From: Pseudo-nitzschia pungens | Lineage: Eukaryota > Bacillariophyta > Bacillariophyceae > Bacillariales > Bacillariaceae | Direction of reading: 5' to 3' | DNA: 64,000 nt | Assembly (NCBI GenBank): GCA_037355855.1 | Contig: CM074758.1 | Span: 6,545,001-6,609,000 of the forward strand | Part shown: one piece after another, positions 50,883-61,297 of the stretch | How positions within the stretch are numbered: the first letter of the stretch is position 1 | Layout: each line of letters opens with the position of its first letter | The notes under the pieces: generated by a model | Databases searched by the model: none | Told to the model about the DNA's origin: nothing | The model's input: the letters and a program-made list of their open reading frames with translations, nothing else | Position numbers and translations under genes: made by a program

Positions 50883-52460
50883 CATGCAGCAACCAACGCG
50901 TCGATAATACAGGGGGGACAGCAAGCAACAGCAACGCGTCGATAATACAGGGGGGGACAGCAAGCAGCAGCAGCGCTTCGATAATACAGCAGGGGGGACA
51001 GCAAGCAGCAACGCGTCGATAATACAGCAGGGGGGACAGCAAGCAGCAACGCGTCGATAATACAGCAGGGGGGACAGCAAACAGCAAACAGCAACGCGTC
51101 GATGATACAGGGGGGACAGCAAGCAGCAAACAGCAACGCGTCGATAATACAGGGGGGGACAACAAGCAGCAGCAAGCAGCAGCAAGGCGTCGATAATACA
51201 GGGGGGGACAACAAGCAGCAGCAAGCAGCAGCAAGGCGTCGAAAATACAGGGGGGACAGCAAGCAGCAAGCAGCAACGAACGCGTCGATAATACAGGGGG
51301 GACAGCAAACAGCAGCAACGCGTCGATAATACAGGAGGGGACAGCAAGCAGGAGCAACGCGTCGATAATACAGGGGGGACAGCAAGCAGCAGCAACGCGT
51401 CGATATTACAGGGGGGACAGCAAGCAGCGACGCGTCGATAATACAGGGGGGACAGCAAGCAGCAACGCGTCGATAATACAGCAGGGGGGACAGCAAACAG
51501 CAAACAGCAACGCGTCGATGATACAGGGGGGACAGCAAGCAGCAAACAGCAACGCGTCGATAATACAGGGGGGGACAACAAGCAGCAGCAAGCAGCAGCA
51601 AGGCGTCGATAATACAGGGGGGGACAACAAGCAGCAGCAAGCAGCAGCAAGGCGTCGAAAATACAGGGGGGACAGCAAGCAGCAAGCAGCAACGAACGCG
51701 TCGATAATACAGGGGGGACAGCAAACAGCAGCAACGCGTCGATAATACAGGAGGGGACAGCAAGCAGGAGCAACGCGTCGATAATACAGGGGGGACAGCA
51801 AGCAGCAGCAACGCGTCGATATTACAGGGGGGACAGCAAGCAGCGACGCGTCGATAATACAGGGGGGACAGCAAGCAGAAACGCGTCGATAGTACAGGGG
51901 GGGACAACGCGTCGATGGGGGTAACCAGGCGCCATTTAAAGTGGCGCTGACAGCCACTTATTCGTACGTGCCGTCACGTACTTTACGTAAGCAGCAAACA
52001 GCAAACAACAGCAAGCAGCAGCAACGCGTCGATAATACAGGGGTGGGACAGCGAGCAGCAAGCAGCAGCAACGCGTCGATAATACAGGGGTGGGACAGCG
52101 AGCAGCAAGCAGCAAGCAGCAGCAACGCGTCAATAATACAGGGGGGGACAGCAAGCAGCAGCAACACGTCGAAAATACAGGGGTGGGACAGCGAGCAGCA
52201 AGCAGCAGCAACGCGTCGATAATACAGGGGGGGGGGGACAGCAAGCAGCAACGAACGCGTTGAAAATACAGGGGGGACAGCAAGCAGCAACGAACGCGTC
52301 GAAAATACAGGGGGGACAGCAAGCAGCAACGAACGCGTCGACAATACAGGGGGGACAGCAAGCAGCAAGCAGCAACGAACGCGTCGACAATACAGGGGGG
52401 ACAGCAAGCAGCAACGAACGCGTCGAAAATACAGGGGGGGCAGCAAGCAGCAAGCAGCTG
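50883..52460. repeat. minisatellite ACGCGTCGATAATACAGGGGGG
   Basis: About 40 variant units of roughly 30-45 bp, each with ACGCGTCGATAATACAG, a run of 5-10 G, GACAGCAAG and a variable number of CAGCA words. A 416-bp block is repeated as a higher-order unit (51070-51480 and 51486-51896). A non-repeat patch lies at 51915-52005. Cys-rich minus frames of 150-350 codons here are repeat artefacts. Confidence 0.92.
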
Positions 52461-52904
52461 TTTGGACGTGACCTCCAAACATACTTCGAAGTATTACGGA
52501 GCGCTTTGTAAGATCGTTAGACGGAGTACCAGGCAGTAAGGTTAAGGCTTATAGATCTATCTTCCAATCGACACGGAGGATACGATTGCCGATCTATCTT
52601 CCGTATACGATACAATCGATACGGAAGGATACGATTGCAGCAGCAACGCGTCGATAATACAAGCAACGCGTCGATACTACAGGGGGGACAGCAAGCAGCA
52701 ACGCGTCGATAATACAGGGGGGGGGGGAACAGCAAGCAGCAACAAGCAGCAACCAACGCGTCGATAATGCAGGGGACAGCAAGCAGCAGCAACGCGTCAA
52801 TAATACAGGGGGGATAATACACGAGAATATTTTTTAAAGAACTATCGCGTCGACAGCAAGCAGCAAGCAGCAACGGGTCGATAATACAGGGGGGAACGCT
52901 CCTT
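52461..52904. repeat. inverted-repeat patch and minisatellite remnant
   Basis: 52461-52635 has repeated GGATACGATTG and GATCTATCTTCC words in both directions. 52636-52900 returns to CAGCAACGCGTCGATAATACAGGGGGG units. No gene is seen. Confidence 0.75.
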
Positions 52905-53560
52905 TCTTCAAATAACGAAAACCGATCGATCCGCTCCTTTCTGCAACAACGGAAAACCGATCGATCCGTTGCTCTCATTGTCAACAACTAAAAATCGTAG
53001 GAGTATTTCGTTCAATCCGTCGCTCCTGTTCTCAACAACCGAAAATCGTAGGGGTGTTTCGTTCGATCCGATCGTACCTTCGTCGTTGTCGACCCTCTCT
53101 GGAGCGACCGTACTTTCGACATCGTCCTCTTCCGATCGTACCCCCGTCGGCCCGTACCTTCGTCGTCGTCGTCGTTCGTCGTCGTACCCGATCGTTGCCG
53201 TCGTTCCCCTATGGAAAGACGAAAGTAAAAATAACAACAAACATCCTGTTAGAAGCGATCGTAGCGATCGTACCCCCGTCGGCCCTCTCTGGAGCGATCG
53301 TACCCGATCGTCCCAGTCCGAAGCGATCGTACCCGCCGTCGTCCCTGTCCGAAGCGATCGTACCTTCCTCTTTGTTGTTGCCGTCGTTCCCCTATGGAAA
53401 GACGAAAGTAAAAACAACAACAAACACCCTGTTAGAAGCGATCGTAGCGACCGTACCACCGTCGTCCCCCTCTGGAGCGATCGTACCTTCGTCGTCGTCC
53501 GTCTCCGCACCAATCGGTTGTGAGTTTCGTCTTCGTTGTTTTCAATATCAGTACGTCGTA
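52905..53560. repeat. GCGATCGTACC minisatellite
   Basis: Units of 25-35 bp contain GAGCGATCGTACC or GAAGCGATCGTACC with CGTCG runs. A block of about 110 bp around CCCCTATGGAAAGACGAAAGTAAAAA is repeated at about 53208 and 53388. Frames of about 180-230 codons through it are low-complexity artefacts. Confidence 0.85.
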
Positions 53561-54150
53561 TATCTGGGTAAGCCAGGTAGTTCCAGGACTTCAACACACC
53601 CAACCTCCGTGATATGAATCAGACAACAGAGCAGAAAGCAAGAGCGGCCGTTCTCAAGCTCCCCACAGCATGTGTGTCTTTTTCAAAAGAGATGGTCCCG
53701 GTGCCTGATGGCTAGGTTAAACTGGACCGGCCAGAATATTCCGATGCAAGAATTGAAACGAAAATGAAAATGGAAATGAAAATTATGACACATCCGGTAC
53801 GAGGGAGATGTGGGGCGGAAAATCGATCTGCCACTGTGACGTAGTGCTTTAGTGCTTTATTACGTGCTTTACGGTACTGTGTGTACAGGCTGAGTGGAAA
53901 AAATGACAGCAATGTACGTACTTTACAGTACTAAGTGTACAGGCTGAGAAAAAGAAAAAATGACAGGTCTGTGCATACCCGTTCCTAGTAGGTACCGACA
54001 GTACGTACAGGCTGGGGATATGTAGGTTTTTTGTAAACGGAAACGGTACGTATAAACTGTACGTATGGTACTGGTACAAATCTTTTGGCGCGAAGTGGTG
54101 GAGGTACGGTAACTTAGTGTTGGTACATATTATACAGGATGAGCCTTCCC
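53561..54150. other. no gene seen inside the 7-kb transposon
   Basis: It includes short repeats of TGTGTACAGGCTGAG-type words (53880-53945) and several GTACGTA palindromes up to 54075. There is no convincing frame. Confidence 0.55.
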
Positions 54151-54179
54151 CGAGATGGTGGTAGCATTAAAACATGGAG

Positions 54180-55930
54180 AGAACACCTGTTTAGCAGCAG
54201 TAGACAGTAATAGTGGCACTACTGGATTGTATGCAGTTGGTATTGTTGGTTCGAGTCTCATCACGGGAATGTCTTTTGCTACATCACGATGCAATAGAAA
54301 TATTTTTGCTGCGAAGCATTTGTCACCAGGTGATCTATTCAGTTATTCAATGGTGACATCCATACCATTGGTGATTTTTGAATACTTCTTTTTGCATACT
54401 CTTGCCCATGCATAGGATGAGAAATATTCACACTGGAATCACAAAATATTGACTAGATTCATTCACATATTTGATTTTACAGCAGTTTCTACTAAATGCT
54501 GCGGTACTGGGCCAAATATTAATTATTCAGTGGTGACATCCAAATTATTGGTGATTTTTGAATACTTCTTTTTGCATACTCTTGCCCATGCATAGGATGA
54601 GAAATATTCACACTGGAATCACAAAATATTGACTAGATTCATTCACATATTTGATTTTACAGCAGTTTCTACTAAATGCTGCGGTACTGGGCCAAATATT
54701 AATTATTCAGTGGTGACATCCAAATTATTGGTGATTTTTGAATACTTCTTTTTGCATACTCTTGCCCATGCATAGGATGAGAAATATTCACACTGGAATC
54801 ACACAAATATTGGCCAGATTCATTCTGATATGTGATTTGGTACTTTTTTCTAGTAAATTCTCCAGTAGTTGGCCAAATATTAATTATTCTGTGGTGACAC
54901 CCAAATTATTGGTGATTTTTGAATACTTCTTTTTGAATAGTCTTGCCCATGCACAGGATGAGAAATATTCACACTGGAATCACACAAATATTGGCCAGAT
55001 TCATTCTGATATGTGATTTGGTACTTTTTTCTAGCAAATTCCGCAGTAGTGGGCCAAATATTAATTATTCAGTGGTGACACCCAAATTATAGGTGATTTT
55101 TGAATACTTCTTTTTGAATAGTCTTGCCCATGCACAGGATGAGAAATATTCACACTGGAATCACACAACTATTGGCCGCATTCATTCAGATATGTGATTT
55201 GGTACTTTTTTCTAGTAAATTCCGCAGTAGTGGAACAAATATTAATTATTCAGTGGTGACACCCAAATTATTGGTGATTTTTGAATACTTCTTTTTGCAT
55301 ACTCTTGCCCATGCACAGTATGAGGAATATTCACACTGGAATCACACAACTATTGGCCGCATTCATTCAGATATGTGATTTGGTACTTTTTTCTAGTAAA
55401 TTCCGCAGTAGTGGAACAAATATTAATTATTCAGTGGTGACACCCAAATTATTGGTGATTTTTGAATACTTCTTTTTGCATACTCTTGCCCATGCACAGT
55501 ATGAGGAATATTCACACTGGAATCACACAACTATTGGCCAGATTCATTCCGATATGTGATTTGCTACTTTTTTCTAGTGAATTCCGCAGTAGTTGACCAA
55601 ATATTAATTATTCAGTGGTGACACCCATACCATTTGTGATTTTTGAATACTTCTTTTTGCATACTCTTGCCCATGGATAGGATGAGAAATATTCAAACTG
55701 GAATCACACAAAGATTGGCCAGATTCATTCAGATATGTGATTTTACAGTATTTTCTAGTAAATTCCGCAGTAGTGGGCCAACTACTAATTATTCAGTGGT
55801 GACATCCAAATTATTGGTGATTTTTGAATACTTCTTTTTGAATAGTCTTGCCCATGCATAGGATGAGAAATATTCACACTGGAATCACACAAAGAATGGC
55901 CAGATTCATTCAGTTATTTGATTTGATGGT
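54180..55930 (+). repeat. ~181-bp satellite array, about 9-10 copies
   Basis: Repeats of GGTGATTTTTGAATACTTC occur at a spacing of 180-181 bp from about 54370 to 55815. Each unit includes ATTATTCAGTGGTGACA, TCTTGCCCATGCA, AATATTCACACTGGAATCAC and TTCTAGTAAATTCCGCAGTAG. Neighbours differ by a few percent. Single copies lie at 16501-16690, 19040-19205 and 30011-30176. Confidence 0.92.
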
Positions 55931-56785
55931 ATATTCACTGAGGTAGTACTATTCTTGCTGCTTGTAGTAGTAGTACAGTTATACACTGCTGCTACATACT
56001 ACTGCAGTGCGTAGGTAGTAGTACATAAGAGGTAGTCCAAAATTATGGCGCAGCGGGGCTGGCTCTCTGTGGTTTAGGTGGCGCGCGATATCACCATCAT
56101 CAGCTTTCTACTGGTTTCTACTATTACTTCAGTACGGTACATACTACTAGTAGTAACTCTACTGCTATCATGTAGAAGAAATCAATTCTCGGCAAACACA
56201 TGCATGACAGAAAATGCATGTGTCGTAAATCTTACTTCACATAATTTTGGGTCGAAATGGAACAAGAAAGACGGCAACTGAAATATAATGAGATGGAAAT
56301 GGTAAGTGAACCACATCAAGGTTGGAGGAGGTATTAATAATGGATTTTGATTCGTCTAACTGTGCATCATTGACTTGCCTGCTTGCTCCTGATAGGGAGG
56401 CGACCGCAACTGCTGATGAAATAGGATGCAACGGCAAATGAAATATAATGCAACGGTGAGTGAAGCACATCAAGATCTGGGGTATTGATAATGGATTTCA
56501 ATTGTTCTAATTCTGCATTGAGTTGCCTGCTTGCTACTGATAGGGAAGAATCAACTTTAATTCGACGGGGCAACTGAAAAATGATGTGAAAAATGATGCG
56601 ACGGGGCAACTGACACATATTGCGATCACAAGACAAATATGATGGGATCGCAACTGACAAAATGATGCGATTGCAACTGATGAAATATGATGCGATGTGA
56701 GGAGACCTTTACTGGCAGTACAGATACCGGTATGGATGAAATTATCACGATGACCATTATTTAAAAATCGTTTGAACCAAAATTT
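55931..56785. other. no gene; short inverted copies of the 22-bp repeat
   Basis: It includes TAGTAGTA-rich sequence (55945-56020), a duplicated AAATATAATG-GTGAAGCACATCAAG segment (about 56280-56330 and 56445-56480), and GATGCGATxGCAACTGA units at 56590-56700 that are the complement of the 38570-38822 repeat. No frame is supported. Confidence 0.6.
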
Positions 56786-56787
56786 GT

Positions 56788-57110
56788 GTGGTGTGCATGA
56801 GGACGAAGACGATCGGAGCAAAGAGCAACGACAATTTCAAGGACGACGAAGACGATCGAAGCGAAGAGCAACAACGATTTCAGAGAGGACGACGAAGCCA
56901 ATCGAAGCAAAGAGCAACGACAATTTCAGAGAGGACGACGATTTCAGGGAGGACGACGAAGAGGAAGGCAATTTGGAGCGAAGAGCAATGACGACTTCAG
57001 GGAGGACAAAGACGATCGAAGCGAGAAGCAACGACGACTTCAAGGACGACGCAGACAAGGACGATCGAAACGAAGAGCGACGACGATTTCAAGGACGACT
57101 TCTTCTTTTA
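56788..57110 (+). repeat. purine-rich minisatellite (GACGACGAAGACGATCGAAGC)
   Basis: About six diverged units of 40-50 bp contain GATCGAAGCGAAGAGCAACGAC and TTTCAGGGAGGACGAC. Frames through it are highly charged (Asp, Glu, Arg) and probably not genes. The flanks AAAATTTGTGTG match the left end region of 36788-41569 (about 37370-37410), where the expansion is absent. Confidence 0.75.
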
Positions 57111-57610
57111 ACGAACCAAAATTTGTGTGTGCGTGTGTGAGAAAATTGAACAGAGAATAAACAATTATTAGAGTAATATCAATATTTATCAAAAGAAAGA
57201 CTTATATTTTGCATCATAGTGTTTCAAAATTTTTTTTCATGGGGGTCGCGATTCCTGGGCTTCGGGTAATAATTGTGATTTTTGTGATGAATTTCTTGAG
57301 GGGTGTGATGGGAAATACTTTGTGTCGGGATGAGAAATCAATTTTTGGGAGTGAATTTCTGCAACAGTCTCATAATATATAATGATGGTAGGGTCGGTAA
57401 TAATGAGTCAGATTGAAAAAAAATTTGGGTCGAGTATGAATTTTTTTTTTTTTTTTTCGTAATTTTCGTAATTGAGGTAGTTACTGGGTCGCGATTGGGG
57501 TTGCGAATCGCGAGAGAGCTAGGAATCGAGCTACGTCAAACTGAGCCAGGAATAAATCGCGACCCCCCTAAATAAATTCTTGGGAGGGGTCGCGAACCAG
57601 TTTTCGGACG

Positions 57611-58488
57611 TAAATGCCCTACCTAAGGACATGCAAGGAGAGAAGACCACAGCCGCACCAGAGAATTTATTCCAAACAGGTGATATCGATCAAACAGAGA
57701 AGTTAGACGATATAACTAAAGACTATTTCCATACAACAACAGCACAGGCACTGTATTTGGGGAAGAGAGGAAGACCGGACCTCCAGACTGCGGTGGCATT
57801 CTTGTGTACGAGAGTGAGAGAACCCGACAAGTACGATTATCGAAAGCTATCGCACCTGATGAAATACTTACAGGTGACGAAACACCTACCATTGATACTC
57901 AATTACAAGGGCAGTGAGGTGTCCTTGTATATCAATGGCGCACATGCAGTACGTACAGACATGAGAGGACATGCCGGAGTTATGGTAACAGCTGGGGACG
58001 GTGCAATAGATGCATCTTCAACCAAGACGAAACTGAACACGACTAGTTCTACCGAGACCGAAGTAGTTGCAGTTGGAGAAAAGTTACCAAAACATATATG
58101 GTTCAGATATTTCAGAGTTGCACAAGGTGGAAATGACACAGAGGATGTGCTATACCAAGATAACCAAGCAGCAATGTTGTTAGAGAACAACGGACGGATG
58201 TCGTGTGGAAAAGGGTCAAAGCATATCCATATACGATATTTCTTTATCACCGATAGAATCAAAAGAAAGGAGATACGGGTGAAACATTGTCCTACCAAGG
58301 AAATGATTGCTGACTACTACACCAAGCCTGTGCAGGGAGGATTATTCAGAAAGTTCAGAGACCTTATACTTGGTATCAAAGAAGATCAAATGGAAACATA
58401 CAAGCAACAATACGATGAGACGATCAAGAAGTATGGACTGGCATCGACTATCGATAGCGACGCAAGTCCACAGGAGTGTGTTGAATAA
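57611..58488 (+). pseudogene. Copia-2 pol, part 2: RT end and RNase H
   Basis: It resumes right after the transposon as NALPKDMQGEKTT and is open to TAA at 58486-58488. RNase H residues lie in SLYINGAH (Asn where Copia-1 has Asp, about 57925), SSTETEVVAVGEKLPKHIW (about 58045), YQDNQAAMLL (about 58153) and TKEMIADYYTKP (about 58297). The last codons (SPQECVE) run into the 3' LTR. The changed first catalytic position would weaken RNase H. Confidence 0.87.
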
Positions 58489-58668
58489 TTAGCGTTAAGG
58501 ATGACAAAATGACCATCGAACAATTGGCAATAAATGATAAAAACCAGCGAGGTATCGAGAATTTGTGTGGTTGGTATGATTGATGAAAAATGAATGGATC
58601 ACATTCCGTTGTTCTTGTGACACACAGAAAAATACTAACTTTTTAGTTTAATACAATTAGTACAATTA
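58479..58668 (+). repeat. Copia-2 3' LTR, truncated by Copia-3
   Basis: It matches the 5' LTR for 190 bp from TGTTGAATAATTAGC, with a handful of substitutions (for example AGCGTTAAGG for AGCATTAAGG), and stops at GTACAATTA where the Copia-3 LTR begins. The remaining 40 or so bp should lie beyond the Copia-3 3' LTR. Confidence 0.85.
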
Positions 58669-59079
58669 TGTTGAGACAAAGTAGTCAAATGAAGAACGGA
58701 CAGACGAAATAATGAAGGAAACACAGTTCGGAGGAGAAGAAATATAGCGTGAAGGAGAAGACAAACAAAGCACTAGAACAGATGGCAAGAGGTGCAAACT
58801 ATCAAATATTTCAAGCTCACAAAGTCAATACTAAGGACACAAATATGGTGAATCTGCGATGAAGACAAGACAGTTGGACAAATATTCAGTATCTCCAACT
58901 GAAGGTACTTAGAGCAGTGACAAAAGAGAAATTGGCGAGTTTATCACAGGAAGAGGTTTAGGAGTGATTTACAACAATGTTGGGATTATTGGAGGAGAAT
59001 ACCTGGCTCATATTTTGTAAAAGATAGAATCCAATAAAGTAACACTTCTATTAACCCGTATATTTCAACCATCTCAACA
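58669..59079 (+). repeat. Copia-3 5' LTR, 411 bp
   Basis: The ends are TGTTGAGA and TCTCAACA, a perfect 8-bp inverted repeat in TG...CA form. The 5 bases before it are AATTA. A coding gag follows 100 bp downstream. No 3' LTR is present in the window. Confidence 0.82.
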
Positions 59080-59179
59080 TTCTTCGAAGAACGTTTTGAG
59101 TTATAAGCGTTGAAAGTTAATTGGATCAGTAGAAGATAAACAGAATATCCACGTAAGTCACCAAGAGCAAAACAAGAAC

Positions 59180-60135
59180 ATGGGCGAGAACAAACCAAAA
59201 TCCATAAAGGTGGATGTGCCGACCTTTAGTGTGGATACGGAAGATGGGTTTGCAAGTTGGTGGGCTTACCTGAAAGCGTACGCAGCGCAAAAGGACTTTG
59301 TTGATATCTTGAAAGAGGATCGACACAAGGATTTGCCGGAAAGGGAGGAAGACAATGATGCTAGCAAACCCCATTCCGACAAGAATAAAGCAGCAGTGTT
59401 GAAGAACCAGTTAGCAGTGTCAGCGATGCAAATTGCTTTTGCAAAAGGAGAAATGATAGGGTGTTTGGCAATGGTACACACATCCATTTTGGAGGATTGG
59501 CCAATTGGGCAAGCACACGTCATTGTAAAGGACCTGTTTGCCGAGTATCGAGGAGATCCGGCAACAGCGATGTTTGACCAGAGAAGAGAAATGGCAAAAC
59601 TTACCATGGGAGACAAGGAGAACCCCAGAGATTTCTTTGCCAGACTGGCAAAGATTGAGCTGAAGTATGCCGACCGAACCCAGGGAATCATTGAGGAAGA
59701 GAAACTGGTGTTAGTCTACACCAAAGCACCGGACTTGTACCAACAAACACTCATTCGAAAGTGAGAGGAAGCGCTGAAAGAGAACAAGAAGGCACCACGA
59801 ATTTGGGACATCAGACAGGCAATGATAACATTGTGGAAGGCAATGAACGAGCGCAATAAGGAAAAGTCCCGAGTGGAGTACAGTCTTACGACAAATGAAT
59901 ACAACTACGATGGTCAGAAAACGGGCGACAGCAACGGAAAGAAGGGTAACAGATACAACCAGAAGAAGTGTTACCATTGCGGAAAGCCCGGACACATGAA
60001 ACGAGATTGCCCAAAACTAGTGAAGAAGTGCAACCATTGTGGCAAGAAGGGTCACACCAAGGGAAACTGTTGGGACAAACACCCGGAAAAGAGACCAAAG
60101 TGGGTAAAGGGCAAACAGTCGACAGAGGTGGCCGC
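59180..60135 (+). pseudogene. Copia-3 gag (one nonsense codon)
   Basis: ATG at 59180. The first part (FASWWAYLKAYAAQKDFVDIL, DWPIGQAHVIVKDLFAEYRG, KENPRDFFARLAKIELKY) is a UBN2/retrotran_gag-like capsid. TGA at 59762-59764 breaks it after LIRK; the same frame continues EEALKENKKAPRIWDIRQAM. Two standard zinc knuckles follow, CYHCGKPGHMKRDC (59969) and CNHCGKKGHTKGNC (60029), which bind RNA during packaging. The solo LTR cuts the frame at 60135 after EVAA. Confidence 0.87.
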
Positions 60136-60443
60136 TGTAACACTCTAGGGTAGAATTAGATGGAGTGGTACGTGATAGAGGTATTTTAATAAAGGATAAT
60201 TATAATTGTGAATGGTTGAATACTTTACGAGATGAGAATGATTTCTTGAGTGTGGGATGAATGAGCGATCGAAGATTATCAGCGAGTCATAAGATTCTTG
60301 ATATTTATCTTGATACTTGAATATCGAACTGTAAGTATATATATACTGAACATACATACATGAATACCACATATATTGGAGTACATGCGGGATTCAATAA
60401 TCATTTAGAGACTTTCGTAGGATCGTAACATTAACATGTTACA
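60136..60443. mobile_element. solo LTR, 308 bp, in Copia-3
   Basis: It starts TGTAACACTCTAGGG and ends AACATGTTACA, with GCCGC on both sides (60131-60135, 60444-60448), a 5-bp target duplication. It is the same family as 44696-45038 and 62703-62857. No internal region remains. Confidence 0.9.
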
Positions 60444-60496
60444 GCCGCGCGTTATCAATCGGCTCAGAACTGGCGCTAGCCAGAATCGATCATTGA

Positions 60497-61297
60497 ATGA
60501 TGTGCCAGGAAATACACCATGGTGAGAACTTGAACTCCGATACAGAATGTAGTGGTATTGAACTGGATAGATCAGCAGAAATGAAGATCAAAGCAAGCAA
60601 AGCAAAGAGACGCAGAGCCAAACGCATCAAGAATAAGAAAAGTAGGAAACAAGTACAAAAGGTACAGCGCAGCTACGGGAAGCAACCCAGCAAACAGCGC
60701 AATACCGGATGTTGCCAGCAGTACAACCGTGGACACGACCAAAGACTCTGTAATACTCCAATACAAAGACGTCAGACACACACGAATAAACAATCGAAAA
60801 GGTGTTGCGGGAGTCATAAACATGTCCGGAAGGCGTGCAGGATTGGAGGGCCGACGCATAAGAAACAAATCAAAATGGAGCGGAAAGGATGGTATCATGC
60901 GCCAATGCACACTTACCAGAGACCAATGCTGGGACAAGTACAGTCAGTTACAGAAGTGCTTGATTGCAACGGACAGATACAGGGTTGGAGTATGAAGTTG
61001 AAAGCAGTGCCAGTGGGCACTGAGAGTGATATGTTGATATCCATGCCGCAATATATACATGCTGCTGAACAGCTGGAATCCCGGACACTCAGGACGTACA
61101 TGATCCGGGACTGGTCGGACAGACGCGCAGAGTGCGAGCAGGACAAGATTCAACGGATACGGGAATGCAGAAATGACGCGCAAGCAGGGCAGAATGAATA
61201 TGTCATGCTGAACGCCGGAACAGACGACATCGGAGTCGCTATACTCACCTTGTATATGGATCGCAGATACAGGAGCAACGTGTCATATCACGAATAG
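60497..61297 (+). pseudogene. Copia-3 gag-protease linker, decayed
   Basis: One frame is open for 266 codons (60497-61297): a Lys/Arg-rich start (KAKRRRAKRIKNKKSRK), a Cys/His-containing middle and an Arg/Glu-rich end (RTYMIRDWSDRRAECEQDK). I recognise no domain. The protease that follows is in another frame, so at least one frameshift lies near 61200. It may be the spacer between gag and protease, or an accidental frame through decayed DNA. Confidence 0.4.

Larger units (their letters stand above)
50577..57610. mobile_element. 7.0-kb TA-flanked non-autonomous transposon full of satellites
   Basis: The ends are CGTCCGAAAACTGGTTCGCG and its exact complement, with TA outside both (50575-50576, 57611-57612). 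Removing it with one TA gives KMLNALPKDM, in frame with Copia-1 KMINDLTEDM. About 250-300 bp at the left end match the right end of 36788-41569, and about 480 bp at the right end match that element's left end, so it is the same family in opposite orientation. No transposase is present. The interior is almost entirely tandem repeats, so it must depend on a relative. Confidence 0.88.
45977..58668 (+). mobile_element. Copia-2 LTR retrotransposon, interrupted
   Basis: It is a sister of Copia-1 with the same gag-pol plan at clearly lower identity. The 5' LTR is at 45977-46210 and the 3' LTR starts at 58479. A 7.0-kb DNA transposon sits in its RT (50577-57610), and Copia-3 has inserted in its 3' LTR at 58669. 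The frame has two nonsense codons in gag-protease-integrase, a frameshift near 49580 and another stop at 49950. Confidence 0.87.

Noticed and set aside
50855..51957. Long Cys-rich minus-strand frames of up to 350 codons, repeated SPLYYRRVAACCPP-like units
   Set aside because: They are translations of the ACGCGTCGATAATACAG minisatellite, open because the unit lacks stops in several frames. There is no signal peptide, start context or conservation apart from the repeat itself.
52908..53617. Three overlapping low-complexity frames of about 184-231 codons
   Set aside because: They run on both strands through the GCGATCGTACC minisatellite and have no domain. Overlap on both strands points to repeat artefacts.
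36094..60135. TGA reassigned as a sense codon in this genome
   Set aside because: TGA positions differ between sister elements and replace Arg or Gly. Intact frames (transposase, LINE ORFs, gypsy pol) end in normal stops, including TGA.
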